From positions 3,844,001-3,908,000 of the forward strand of contig NZ_JAVDXW010000001.1 in the NCBI RefSeq assembly GCF_031458135.1: a stretch of 64,000 bases of DNA, in the 5' to 3' direction. Under the pieces are notes generated by a model. The model saw only the letters and a list, made by a program, of their open reading frames with translations. It did not search any database and was not told the origin of the DNA. Positions within the stretch are counted from its first letter, which is position 1, and each line of letters opens with the position of its first letter. Of this stretch, positions 8,143-16,211 are shown in pieces. The translations under genes and the position numbers were made by a program. The stretch comes from Haloactinomyces albus (GTDB lineage: Bacteria > Actinomycetota > Actinomycetes > Mycobacteriales > Pseudonocardiaceae).

Positions 8143-10016
8143 GCGTCGGTCCTCACGATGTGATCGAGTTGGTCGATATAGGTCATCAGTCGATCCGTTG
8201 CCTCGGCGAGTTGCTGGCACAAGAGCGGATCTTCAGGACTACGGACGAGCTCGTCGAGTTGCGGAGGTGAACATCCGGCAGTCGAGTGGAGTTCTCGGAA
8301 GGCCGCGAGCACATCCTGTGGATCGTCGAAGTGGTAGCCGTCAGCGCGCAGCAGGATCTTCGCCAGCAGCACCAGGTGCTTGTACACCGCACGGACGTCG
8401 ATCTGCTCGTTCGCGAGCAGACGCCGTGTGGTCATCAACACCAGACCGAGCTCGCCGCGACTGGTGCGGTCTCCGCACGCAGTGACCGGGAGAGGAGCCA
8501 AGTAGCCCGGACGCTGATAGAGCACGCCGACGCCTTCTGCAGCGCGACGAAGCGATTGCACAACCCGCGGTGGTACACGCAGAGCATCGAAGTCTCCGGT
8601 GGTGAAGGAGCTGACTCCGACTTTGATGTCATCCGGGGTCGGTAAGCTGCCGATGGTGTGGCGCAGCCACTCCAAAGGCACGGTGTCGCGAACGACAAGC
8701 AGGTCCAGATCGCTCCATCCGTTCCGCCAGCTCGCCCTCCCGGTGCTGCCGGTGGCGAGTACGAGCGCGACCTGTTCGTCGAGAATGTGATCGGTAACCT
8801 GCCTCAACCACTCGCCTTGGGTCACTGGTCCACTGGCATAGAGGGGAACCCGTCGATTGCCCTCTGTGGATACAAGTCGGGTGACGACGAGCTTCAATGC
8901 GCTCAGTGGCCCGGTGTTGTCGATGACGTGATCGGCGATGTCGATGATCCGATGAGTGCCGCGTTCGTACTTGGTGGCATCGCGGGCGCGCAGGCGTGTC
9001 TCGGTTTCCGCTGCTCGGTTCGCCCGGACGGCAGAGTCCGCATCGACGTAGATCACCCGGCAGCGGTCACCCCAGATGCGCTTGAGGTATGCGGTCGCCT
9101 CGAAGCGGTGGGCACTTTCCACGCTGATCGTGCATGCCTTGCTGGTCTCGGCGAAGCGCAGAACCTCCTCGGTGAATTGTTCGGCTTGCCGAGGTTCCGG
9201 CCAGCCATATGGATCGGTCACACCGGCACGTAAGGCGGCGACTTCAAGCAGGTAACCGATCTTTATCCGGGTAACGCCGTGCTCGTCGCGCAACAACTCG
9301 CCGACACGGCTCTTGCCGCTCTCCGACATGCCGGCCAGCACCCACAGCCGATCCAGCGCCTGGTCCGATAGAGGCTGGATTTGGAGGCCGAACTCACGCA
9401 GTTGTTCACGGAGCCGTCGCTGGACATCGAGAATCGGGTCATTACCGAGGTCGAGTACTGCATGGTAATCACCTCGTTCGGCCTGAAGTGAGAGAATCTC
9501 GGCGAGTGCGTGCTGGTAAGCGGAATATCGCTCATCTACTGGCCGTGTCTCGCGGCATAGGGATTCGGCGGCCTCACTCGCGGGGTCACAAGACCACCGC
9601 AGAAGTACGTGCACTTCACGGCGATGGTCCGCAGCCGGGAAGTTGATCGCGATGCGATCGACGAGTTGAAGCGCTTCGGTCGGAGAGAGGGCATCCTTGA
9701 TGGCGGCGGTAGCCGCGCAGGTTGCCCGTAGCATGGGTATTCCCCGGTCCTCCAAGGCCAGACGACCGCTTCCAGCACGGCGAGCAGTGTGGCTACTCAT
9801 CATCAAGTCGACATGTTCAGCCGTGGTGGAATCGACGAACCACCACTGCGCGAAATCTCCGGAGGCGACTTCGCGCCAGCGGGAATCCCAAGCGTCGACA
9901 GTGCCAACGGCATGTGCACTTGGCATCCCGCGCCGTAGCCAGGCCAGTTGAGTTGTTTTTCCCACGTTGTCGACGCCGTTGAGCGACACCGCAAGGTGGT
10001 CCGTGCTTACGGTCAT
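8139..10016 (-). CDS. Tripartite protein: dTMP kinase-like P-loop, second P-loop kinase, nucleotidyltransferase
   Basis: The 625-residue product contains three recognisable modules. Residues 1-200 resemble a thymidylate kinase, with GVDNVGKTT at 14-22 and a D-R-G segment near 90. Residues 225-380 carry a second P-loop, GMSESGKS at 229-236, like dephospho-CoA or adenylate-type kinases. Residues about 420-520 show a DNA polymerase-beta type nucleotidyltransferase core, GSTGR followed by S-D436-L-D438. The C-terminal helical tail is typical of minimal nucleotidyltransferases. This fusion suggests successive phosphorylation and nucleotidylation of one intermediate. The ATG at 10016 overlaps the DUF4254 stop by four bases. 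I know no characterised protein with this order. Confidence 0.78.
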   Translation of the reverse strand: MTVSTDHLAVSLNGVDNVGKTTQLAWLRRGMPSAHAVGTVDAWDSRWREVASGDFAQWWFVDSTTAEHVDLMMSSHTARRAGSGRLALEDRGIPMLRATCAATAAIKDALSPTEALQLVDRIAINFPAADHRREVHVLLRWSCDPASEAAESLCRETRPVDERYSAYQHALAEILSLQAERGDYHAVLDLGNDPILDVQRRLREQLREFGLQIQPLSDQALDRLWVLAGMSESGKSRVGELLRDEHGVTRIKIGYLLEVAALRAGVTDPYGWPEPRQAEQFTEEVLRFAETSKACTISVESAHRFEATAYLKRIWGDRCRVIYVDADSAVRANRAAETETRLRARDATKYERGTHRIIDIADHVIDNTGPLSALKLVVTRLVSTEGNRRVPLYASGPVTQGEWLRQVTDHILDEQVALVLATGSTGRASWRNGWSDLDLLVVRDTVPLEWLRHTIGSLPTPDDIKVGVSSFTTGDFDALRVPPRVVQSLRRAAEGVGVLYQRPGYLAPLPVTACGDRTSRGELGLVLMTTRRLLANEQIDVRAVYKHLVLLAKILLRADGYHFDDPQDVLAAFRELHSTAGCSPPQLDELVRSPEDPLLCQQLAEATDRLMTYIDQLDHIVRTDA

Positions 10017-10570
10017 GATGTTCTCCGGTAACTCTTCAGGGAGCGCCACGCCGGTAGCCGTCGATGGCCAGCGACCACATCGCGAACCAGGTCGTCATAG
10101 GCATCGGCCAGCTCGGCAAGCTGTCGCAGGGCCAAGCGGGCACGCTCGCGGGTATCGGTGGCATTGATCAGGTTATTGGTTCGCACCCATGCAATAGCCA
10201 GCCGATCGATCACAGAGCCCAGAGTTTCGGTGTGTAGCGAGGCGTCGGCGCGACTGTGAATTTCCTGCGCTGCCCAGGCATCAATCCGCTCCACCAGGGC
10301 GACACGGCGGGCGTTGAGCTCGTCAATGAGCTGTTTGCAAGCGGCAACATCCTCCGCCGAGGTATCGTCTGCTCTGCTGACATCCTCGGCATGCCATTGC
10401 CTCCTGTGCTGGGAGGCCAGGTCGTTGGCAATATCTAGGACGATCTGTCCCGAGTGATCGGTACTGACAACCTGGCGGAAAGCCTCGATGACCGATGCGG
10501 ACCGAGGCAAGGTTTCCCGAAGATGCCCTGTCATCTGTACGTCCGTGGTCGTCTCACCGCCGTCAACCAT
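10013..10570 (-). CDS. DUF4254 family protein
   Basis: A 185-residue, mainly helical protein. The segment HAEDVSR, then KQLIDELNARR and VERIDAW, matches the DUF4254 pattern W-H-x-E-D-x-A-R ... K-x-x-I-D-x-L-N-x-x-R-x-x-x-V-E-x-I-D. DUF4254 proteins have no established biochemistry and often lie beside GT9 genes, as here. The ATG at 10570 has an AAAGGA Shine-Dalgarno eight bases upstream, so I prefer it to the upstream starts up to 10744. It is the first gene of the seven-gene minus-strand operon and is divergent from the XRE/TPR regulator. Confidence 0.75.
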   Translation of the reverse strand: MVDGGETTTDVQMTGHLRETLPRSASVIEAFRQVVSTDHSGQIVLDIANDLASQHRRQWHAEDVSRADDTSAEDVAACKQLIDELNARRVALVERIDAWAAQEIHSRADASLHTETLGSVIDRLAIAWVRTNNLINATDTRERARLALRQLAELADAYDDLVRDVVAGHRRLPAWRSLKSYRRTS

Positions 10571-10921
10571 CGTGTACGTCCTTTGCATTGACTTCTCGTA
10601 TTTGGATGCGCTTGCGCCGAGGGGCGGGGCGCTTCCTCGGCGCAAGCGCGGCTCTTTCCAGGCAGTGCCTGCTTGTCGCTGCTCGGTTAGTGCAAGAACT
10701 CGACCAGGCCCGTTGCACGTCGTCTGGTCGGTGTGGTCGTTCATCGGCTATCGCCACCCTTGGTAAGCACGGCGTTACTGCCTGCTGACACTAGGGAGCA
10801 GCTGCTGATGTGGGAGGCCGTTATCCGCATGATCGCTATGCGCGATGCGCATAACCGGCATATGCGAAGTTAGCCTGGTTCGGAAACGAAGCGAGAGCGA
10901 TTACCGGCGAAGGCGGAAATC
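10571..10921. promoter_or_regulatory. Divergent promoter region with nested dyads (10821-10854)
   Basis: This 351-bp intergenic region separates the DUF4254 operon from the XRE/TPR regulator. At 10837-10853 TATGCGC and GCGCATA form a perfect 7-bp inverted repeat around GAT. A wider imperfect dyad, TTATCCGCAT at 10821-10830 against ATGCGCATAA at 10845-10854, encloses it, and another ATATGCG follows at 10860-10866. The dyads lie about 70-100 bp before the regulator start, a natural place for an autoregulatory operator. I see no clear -35/-10 pair and no gene in this stretch. Confidence 0.5.
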
Positions 10922-12271
10922 ATGGCCCACGGCGACGCGCAATACTGCGCGAGATGTGGTGCACGGCTGGCCCGCGACAACACCACGTCGCTGTGCTCGC
11001 CATGCGGCCATACTGGTGAAAGTAACGAGGCTCCCCGACTGAGTGCCGATTTCTGGAACAGCGACCAGATGCGCGACGCGCTGGCCAGCCAAGATATGGG
11101 CGTGGTCGTGCGTGTCTATCGTCGTCATCCCGCACATGGGCGCAAACCACTTCCGCAGAGCGATGTAGCTCGTTGGCTGAACATCACACAAGGTCAGCTT
11201 AGCCGTATCGAGTCGGGCCGAAACCGTGTGCGTGATCTTGACAAGCTCATCCACTACGCTCGACGTCTGCACATACCCGCCGAGATGCTGTGGTTCGACG
11301 TGGGCGGCACCGGCTTTGAGCCGCCGAAGCCCTCCGATGTTCTCCGGCTCCCCGGTGGCCCTGTGGTCCCCGCTGCGGCCACGCGCACTGAGCCAGTGTT
11401 AGCCGAGTCTCTGCTGATGACTCTGCAGCAGTACGTGACCACGGATAACCTAGCCGGACCGCATTCCCTGCTACCCATCGCCACACAGCAGGCAAGCTTC
11501 GCGGAACAGCTTCTGACCGAAAGTCATGGACACGGCCATGCTCCCCTGCTCTATGTTGCTGCCCGGTTCGCCGAGTTCACCGGCTGGCTATATCAGGATG
11601 CCGGCGACCTCCACACAGCCATGCAGTGGTCGAACACCGCCCTTGACCTCTCGCAAGAGGCCGGCGACGCGCACTTGTCCTCCTACATCCGGATGCGCAA
11701 GAGCAATATTGCCAGCGATGCTCGCAAGCCCGACCTGACCATCGCCTTTGCCCGCGCGGCCTTGCAGAATCCCGGAGCGTTGCCACCGCGCCTCAAAGCC
11801 GTGGCGCTGCGTCAAGAGGCACACGGATACGCTCTCGCCGGAAACTACGACACCTGTGCCCGCGCTCTCGATCATGCCTTCCAGTACGCATCAGAAGCAC
11901 CGAATGACGATACGGACATCGCACGCTACTGCACCCCCAGCTACATCGAAATGGAAGCCGCCCATTGCTGGGTCGAACTTGGCAAACCGGCCAAAGCGCT
12001 CACTACGCTTCAGCAGGGACTCGCCGACTGGCAATCAGATTTCCGACGTGACCTCGGGCTGTGCCTGGCACGTCTGGCCGTCGCGCACGCAGGCACTGGC
12101 CAGCCCAACGAGGCCCTTACCGTCGCGCAACATTCGCTGGCCATCGCCTCCGAGACACGCTCCCACCGCACAAAACACCAGCTCCATCGGGCATCCGAAC
12201 TGCTGACCACGGTAGGTGCGCACGAGCACGCTCACTACCTGCGCCACGTGCTGCGGAACACGCTGCGGTGA
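10922..12271 (+). CDS. XRE-family regulator with N-terminal zinc ribbon and C-terminal TPR-like repeats
   Basis: The 449-residue protein begins with a four-cysteine zinc ribbon (C9xxC12, C25xxC28). Then comes an XRE helix-turn-helix around residues 75-105 (DVARWLNITQGQLSRIESG) and a long helical C-terminal half with TPR-like periodicity, ending in an amphipathic repeat region. It resembles actinomycete regulators that sense small ligands or peptides through TPR domains. It is transcribed away from the seven-gene operon and its stop overlaps a possible ATG of the next frame by one base. It probably controls both arms of this divergent cluster through the dyads in the intergenic region. Confidence 0.75.
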   Translation: MAHGDAQYCARCGARLARDNTTSLCSPCGHTGESNEAPRLSADFWNSDQMRDALASQDMGVVVRVYRRHPAHGRKPLPQSDVARWLNITQGQLSRIESGRNRVRDLDKLIHYARRLHIPAEMLWFDVGGTGFEPPKPSDVLRLPGGPVVPAAATRTEPVLAESLLMTLQQYVTTDNLAGPHSLLPIATQQASFAEQLLTESHGHGHAPLLYVAARFAEFTGWLYQDAGDLHTAMQWSNTALDLSQEAGDAHLSSYIRMRKSNIASDARKPDLTIAFARAALQNPGALPPRLKAVALRQEAHGYALAGNYDTCARALDHAFQYASEAPNDDTDIARYCTPSYIEMEAAHCWVELGKPAKALTTLQQGLADWQSDFRRDLGLCLARLAVAHAGTGQPNEALTVAQHSLAIASETRSHRTKHQLHRASELLTTVGAHEHAHYLRHVLRNTLR

Positions 12272-12303
12272 TGCCCAGGCCGATCGACACCAAGGAGAAT
12301 CGC

Positions 12304-13011
12304 GTGAACCTGCTTACCAGCGCCACCGCCACTGATGAAGCCCGCCGCAGTGCCCGCGTTGCCGTCCTCCCGGTCGGCAGCTTCGAACAGCATGGAGATC
12401 ACCTCCCGCTCGTCACGGACACCGTGATCGCCGGCCTGATCGCCGCGCGCATCGCCGAGACCTACGATCTCTTCCTGCTGCCGCCCATTCCCCTCTCGTG
12501 CTCGCACGAGCACGAGAGCTTCCCCGGAACTGTCAGCATCGGTGCAGGCACCCTGATCACCGTCATCGACGACATCCGCGCCTCACTGGCACGTTCGGGC
12601 GTGTTCAAGCTGGTCCTGGTCAACGGGCACGGCGGTAACTATGTCCTGTCCAACATCACTCAGCAGGCCAACGTCGATGGTCGATACGTCACCTTGTTCC
12701 CCGGCCGTGATGACTGGAGCGCTGCCCGCGAGTACGCCGGGGCGGTCACCAGTAGCCACGACGACATGCACGGCGGTGAAATGGAGACCTCGATCCTGCT
12801 GCACGCCCACCCGGAACTGGTCGGCGATACCTATGCAGATGCCGATCACGAAGCCGGCAACCGCCCACACCTGCTCGTGTCCGGGATGCAGGCATACACC
12901 ACCAGCGGCATCATCGGCCGTCCCTCCGCAGCTACCTCGGCCAAGGGCAAAGCCGCGCTGGACAGCCTGGTCAGCTCCTTCGCCGACCACCTCACCGTTA
13001 TCGACGGATGA
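12304..13011 (+). CDS. Creatininase-family amidohydrolase
   Basis: A 235-residue protein with the metal-binding landmarks of the creatininase fold: [10 protein letters not shown] (E28, H30, D32), [16 protein letters not shown] (residues 107-112) and HGGEMETS (E159). Family members hydrolyse cyclic or linear amides; examples are creatininase, MftE and the FAPy-type deformylase of archaeal flavin/F420 synthesis. The frame is open from 12061, but the GTG at 12304 follows a perfect AAGGAG by seven bases, so I start there. It lies 32 bp after the regulator in the same transcript. With the phosphoribosyl and nucleotidyl enzymes opposite, a formamide or peptide-like amide on a nucleotide is a plausible substrate. 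Confidence 0.85.
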   Translation: MNLLTSATATDEARRSARVAVLPVGSFEQHGDHLPLVTDTVIAGLIAARIAETYDLFLLPPIPLSCSHEHESFPGTVSIGAGTLITVIDDIRASLARSGVFKLVLVNGHGGNYVLSNITQQANVDGRYVTLFPGRDDWSAAREYAGAVTSSHDDMHGGEMETSILLHAHPELVGDTYADADHEAGNRPHLLVSGMQAYTTSGIIGRPSAATSAKGKAALDSLVSSFADHLTVIDG

Positions 13012-13217
13012 CATGCGTGCAGAAGCCATGAAGGAGCCAGTGAGTGCCGCAGTATCGAGATCATCAAGGATGTCGTTTACCGAGAGGGAATTTCGCTTGC
13101 ATGTCGAGTCAAGAGATTCTGATCGACGCTCTTCGAGACCGCCTCACTGCCGTCTATCGCAGTTCCATGATGGCCGCGTAGCTTGCGCCTGCATCGCGTT
13201 GGATCTCGGTCAGTCGC

Positions 13218-13754
13218 CAGGAGCGCGGCAAAGTCGTTTGAGGTGCGCGCTGGGGATGGTGAGGGCAGGCACGGCCTTTGTTGATCATGTGGTTATCGAA
13301 GTCCACGATCATAAGAGAAGTACCGTGCCTGCTGTTGCATCATCGCCGATCCCTGCTTTCCTCGACCAACTGACCACTCTCGTCTCGACCGACCATGCCG
13401 GTGGTGATCCTGATGACCTGCAGGAAAACCGGGTCCACCACGAAATTGTCTACGGCGTAACCAGCCTGACCGCCACTCAAGCCAGCCCCACCCAACTGGC
13501 CGCCTACATCCGCAGACACTGGACGGTCGAAAACCGCGTGCACTGGGTCCGCGACGTCACTTTCGCCGAAGACGTCTCCCAAATCCGTACCGGCAACGCG
13601 CCCCGCGTGATGGCCAGCCTGCGCAACCTCACCATCGGTGCCCTCCGCTTGGCCGGACACACCAACATCGCCGTCGGACTCCGCTACGCCGCCCGAGAAT
13701 TCACCCGCCCACTCCAACTCCTCGGTCTACCAACATGACTTTGCCGAATCCCTG
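13218..13754 (+). mobile_element. Internally deleted ISAs1-family element with matching ends
   Basis: Imperfect 18-bp terminal inverted repeats bound this 537-bp segment: 13218-13235 and 13737-13754, sharing CAGG and GGCAAAGTC. Inside is a short transposase made of the N-terminal and C-terminal ends only. I see no flanking target duplication. It is too short to be autonomous but keeps both ends, so it could move if a full ISAs1 element were present. Just upstream (13012-13217) no convincing gene is visible. Confidence 0.6.
13325..13738 (+). pseudogene. ISAs1-family transposase, internal deletion
   Basis: The 137-codon frame starts at a GTG ([16 protein letters not shown]) that looks like an ISAs1 N-terminus. 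It passes after about 30 codons directly into the C-terminal catalytic part, with YGVTSL, then [16 protein letters not shown] and the [18 protein letters not shown] signature. A full-length ISAs1 transposase is about 350-400 residues, so roughly two thirds, including the first catalytic acidic residues, is missing. The reading frame survives the deletion, but activity is not expected. Confidence 0.8.
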
Positions 13755-13765
13755 CCTACGCGGCA

Positions 13766-14281
13766 TTATTCTAATGGGCGTTTGTTCGGTAGTGTCCAAA
13801 TGTTTCGGTTCTTGTCCGTGATGTCTGTGTGCTTATTCATCCGGATAATCAGGTCACCGTCAGACGGTTCCCTGTCTCGGTATGCGAACCCACCGTATTT
13901 CGCTGATATGTTCGGTTTGATCGACGGGTCGTATTCAACCACGAGATCGTATTCTTTCAGTCGGTCGTAGAATCCACCCAGATTCTTTAACCGCTCGTAC
14001 GACAGTTCATCCTCACCTCCGACCATGTAGTGACCGTGGTCCCTCAGCCTGTGGTATATCCCTGCCTCAGTGAAGCGAGTCTGGATGTACCGGAACGGGA
14101 ACAGTTCGTTCGCGATCTCTCGCTTGGTCCGGTAGCTGATCTCCTTGGCGTACCTTCTCTTCATGGCACTGACAGCGGAATCGCTGACGCCGTACATGGC
14201 GGCAATCTGTCGTTGTGTGAACCCCTTCCGTCGCAGGTTATCAATGGCGTCTGGTGTCAACCCCGACTCTTGAGCGAACAT
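13766..14281 (-). CDS. Phage-like helix-turn-helix protein, possible immunity repressor
   Basis: A 171-residue protein with a helix-turn-helix near residues 17-42 (KGFTQRQIAAMYGVSDSAVSAMKRRY is split across two helices). It then has a mixed basic/aromatic C-terminal half of no family I can name. The ATG at 14281 has a GGAGGT Shine-Dalgarno seven to nine bases upstream, so I prefer it to the start at 14452. The region is clearly less GC-rich than its neighbours, which suggests transfer. The general look resembles actinophage repressors, but no integrase or structural gene lies nearby. It may be a phage relic or an addiction/superinfection gene. Confidence 0.5.
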   Translation of the reverse strand: MFAQESGLTPDAIDNLRRKGFTQRQIAAMYGVSDSAVSAMKRRYAKEISYRTKREIANELFPFRYIQTRFTEAGIYHRLRDHGHYMVGGEDELSYERLKNLGGFYDRLKEYDLVVEYDPSIKPNISAKYGGFAYRDREPSDGDLIIRMNKHTDITDKNRNIWTLPNKRPLE

Positions 14282-14549
14282 GGCCTTACCTCCAGGGATG
14301 TTCGTAAACGCTGTGAATGTTAACGCAGTACGTGCCACTGTATCGACATCCAGCCCCCATATTTTCTTTCTCGTGTCTCGTTTGGTACCTCTCGGAGATT
14401 GCACGGGGTTCGGGGCTACGGCAACGGACCGGGGCTGGCGAACCGCTTTCACTCTCTCGGTCGGTGCTGTCGATGTGTAAGTCTTGGGAGCGAGTGGCGG
14501 TGTGTGAAGGCACCGAGAGTGATTCGCCGATTCTGGTGGATGATTTCGT

Positions 14550-14789
14550 TCAGTCGGTTTCCCGGTGGCGTGCTCTGGGTGGGGCGATCTGGTCGCTGCG
14601 ATCTCGTCGTTCGGTCAGCGCGGCGCACCGTGGGCAGGGAGTGCCGCCGGTGTCGAGGCGTTCGATGTGGTCGGTGCGGAGTTCGCGTCCGCAGGCGGTG
14701 CGGATCAGGCGTGCGGGGAGTTGCTCGACGGATTCGTGCACCAGCGGATTGGTTTCGTGCGTGAGGTCGGGGCGATGGCGTATGCGCAT
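14550..14789 (-). CDS. Small CxxC-containing protein of unknown function
   Basis: A 79-residue product with a Cys in IRTACGRE and a later CPRC, a pattern like the half zinc fingers in actinomycete proteins encoded near XRE-DUF397 loci. Its ATG (14789) overlaps the preceding stop as TGATG, so translation is coupled. It is the last of three overlapping minus-strand genes. Function unknown; a protein-protein or nucleic acid-binding accessory role is only a guess. Confidence 0.5.
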   Translation of the reverse strand: MRIRHRPDLTHETNPLVHESVEQLPARLIRTACGRELRTDHIERLDTGGTPCPRCAALTERRDRSDQIAPPRARHRETD

Positions 14790-15160
14790 CAGTCCTGCAC
14801 CGCCCGAAGCTGCCGGGGCTGGGACCTCTGCTGCGATGTGGCCTGCGGTGGGTGCTGCGATGCCGCGGCTTCGTACGAGAAACCGACGGATGGGTGGGTG
14901 CGCATCCAGTGGCCGAGCAGTTGGGTGCCGCGCAGGGTGAGCTCGGCGGGGATCCAGGATTCGGTTCCGGTGCGGTGCTGCGTGCCGAGTTGGATGTAGC
15001 CGTCTCGCCGGAGCATGAACAGGGCGCTGATCAGGCGGGGTGACAGTTCGTCGGTGCGGTGTCGTAGCGCTCCGGTGGGGCCGACGGCGCCGATCTCGCT
15101 GCGTGCCACTTTGCGAAGAGCGCGGTAGAGGAACGGGGTGAAGCTCGGAGCATCAGACAT
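14789..15160 (-). CDS. Hypothetical winged-helix-like protein
   Basis: A 123-residue protein, LYRALRKVARSEIGAVGPTG... with a later MLRRDGYIQL segment and ELTLRGTQLLGHW. This order of helices followed by a beta-hairpin and basic helix looks like a small winged-helix domain, but no family signature is firm. The C-terminal 30 residues are Gln/Ser-rich and probably disordered. It overlaps the upstream gene by eight bases and the downstream one by one base. Confidence 0.5.
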   Translation of the reverse strand: MSDAPSFTPFLYRALRKVARSEIGAVGPTGALRHRTDELSPRLISALFMLRRDGYIQLGTQHRTGTESWIPAELTLRGTQLLGHWMRTHPSVGFSYEAAASQHPPQATSQQRSQPRQLRAVQD

Positions 15161-15752
15161 CGTCTGTCCTTTGTGGTGTATCGACGTGTGGGTGTGCTTG
15201 ATCGGCGCAGTGCTCGTGAGGGTCTTTGCCCTGGCTGTTCGGGAGGTTGCGCAGTGCGGTCAACAGCCGGGACAGGAGCTCGTGGTCGATGGTGGCCCAT
15301 CGGTTGCTGTGGACGGCATCGTCGGCTCCGTCGGGAGGTGGGTGGCCGTAGGCGATGTGCCAGTAGGTCAGGCACTGTGGGCAGGCCGGGCCGTAGCGGG
15401 TGAACAGGGCGGAGCGGTACGTGATTGCGGTGCCGCAGCAGGCGTGCAGCTCGGCGCCCACGGTTTCGCCTGCGGCCAGCAGAGCTATGTGCACCTCTCC
15501 TGCGGGCTCGTCAAAGGCAACTTGGTGACGTACGAACACCGGCACCGGCCATGGTTGCCCGTCCGGGCTTGTTGTCGGCCCCCACCGGGCCCGGCAGCCG
15601 GGATCGCGCAATAACAGTTGTTCGGTGATCTGTGCGGCCGCTGGTGGATTGGGTGCGGAGAACCGGCTCGATTCTCCGGCGAGCGGATCGAGGTCGGCGA
15701 AGGCGGTGAACGGGGCAGCCTCGGGGCCGGGCGGTGATTGTGAGGTGTTCAT
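15153..15752 (-). CDS. Hypothetical protein with cysteine pair
   Basis: A 199-residue product beginning MNTSQSPPGPEAAPF. The first 60 residues are Pro/Ala-rich. The middle has HACCGT and later CPQCLTYW, which could bind zinc, and the C-terminus is His-rich. I do not recognise the family. The ATG at 15752 follows GGAG by nine bases; the frame is open further but the upstream part has no protein-like character. First gene of a three-gene minus-strand operon, oriented away from the XRE-DUF397 pair. Confidence 0.5.
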   Translation of the reverse strand: MNTSQSPPGPEAAPFTAFADLDPLAGESSRFSAPNPPAAAQITEQLLLRDPGCRARWGPTTSPDGQPWPVPVFVRHQVAFDEPAGEVHIALLAAGETVGAELHACCGTAITYRSALFTRYGPACPQCLTYWHIAYGHPPPDGADDAVHSNRWATIDHELLSRLLTALRNLPNSQGKDPHEHCADQAHPHVDTPQRTDDV

Positions 15753-16211
15753 CGGAGGTGTCTCCGGTGGTGGTTTCCGGGTTGAGCGGGGGCGCTGGTC
15801 CGCACGCCCGCTGTCGGGGCGCGGTAACTCCGGGCGACAGGCGGGAATGTCGGCCGGAACTGCGTGCGGACCAGCGCAGCGGGTGTGCCCGACGGCCAGG
15901 CGCACTCCGCATCGTTGCGGGCGCGGCATCTGGTCGGGGCCCGTCGGGCACACCGAGCTTGTGCGAGGTGAGGCCCTGCGATGGAGGCAAGGTCGGTTGA
16001 ATCACCTGTGGCATTGCGATGCCTCCTCCGGGGGCTACTTGCGGAACACTCATTGATTGAGAATCATCGTGAGTACAATCAAAGTACGATCAATGTACTC
16101 ATGAGTGAATAGCCCATTCGGGTGTACTTGGAGCGGAGAGCGGAGTAACCTACCGGCACGTCAGCGACCTACGTGTCGCATCATGATGAGCAACAGGAGT
16201 TTGTGTGCGCG
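15753..16211. promoter_or_regulatory. Divergent intergenic region with XRE-type operator candidate
   Basis: About 460 bp separate the minus-strand trio from the XRE gene. At 16070-16077 TGAGTACA is matched by TGTACTCA at 16094-16101, a perfect 8-bp inverted repeat with a 16-bp spacer that itself contains another AGTAC. This lies about 110 bp before the XRE start. An open minus-strand frame from 16053 exists but has biased, low-complexity composition, so I do not call it. Confidence 0.4.

Noticed and set aside
13101-13181. 26-codon ORF ([15 protein letters not shown]...) after the creatininase gene
   Set aside because: Could be the truncated start of a gene cut off by the ISAs1 element, but too short to name.
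15511-16053. Minus-strand frame before the XRE gene
   Set aside because: Low-complexity, Arg/Pro-rich composition and no ribosome site; kept as intergenic.
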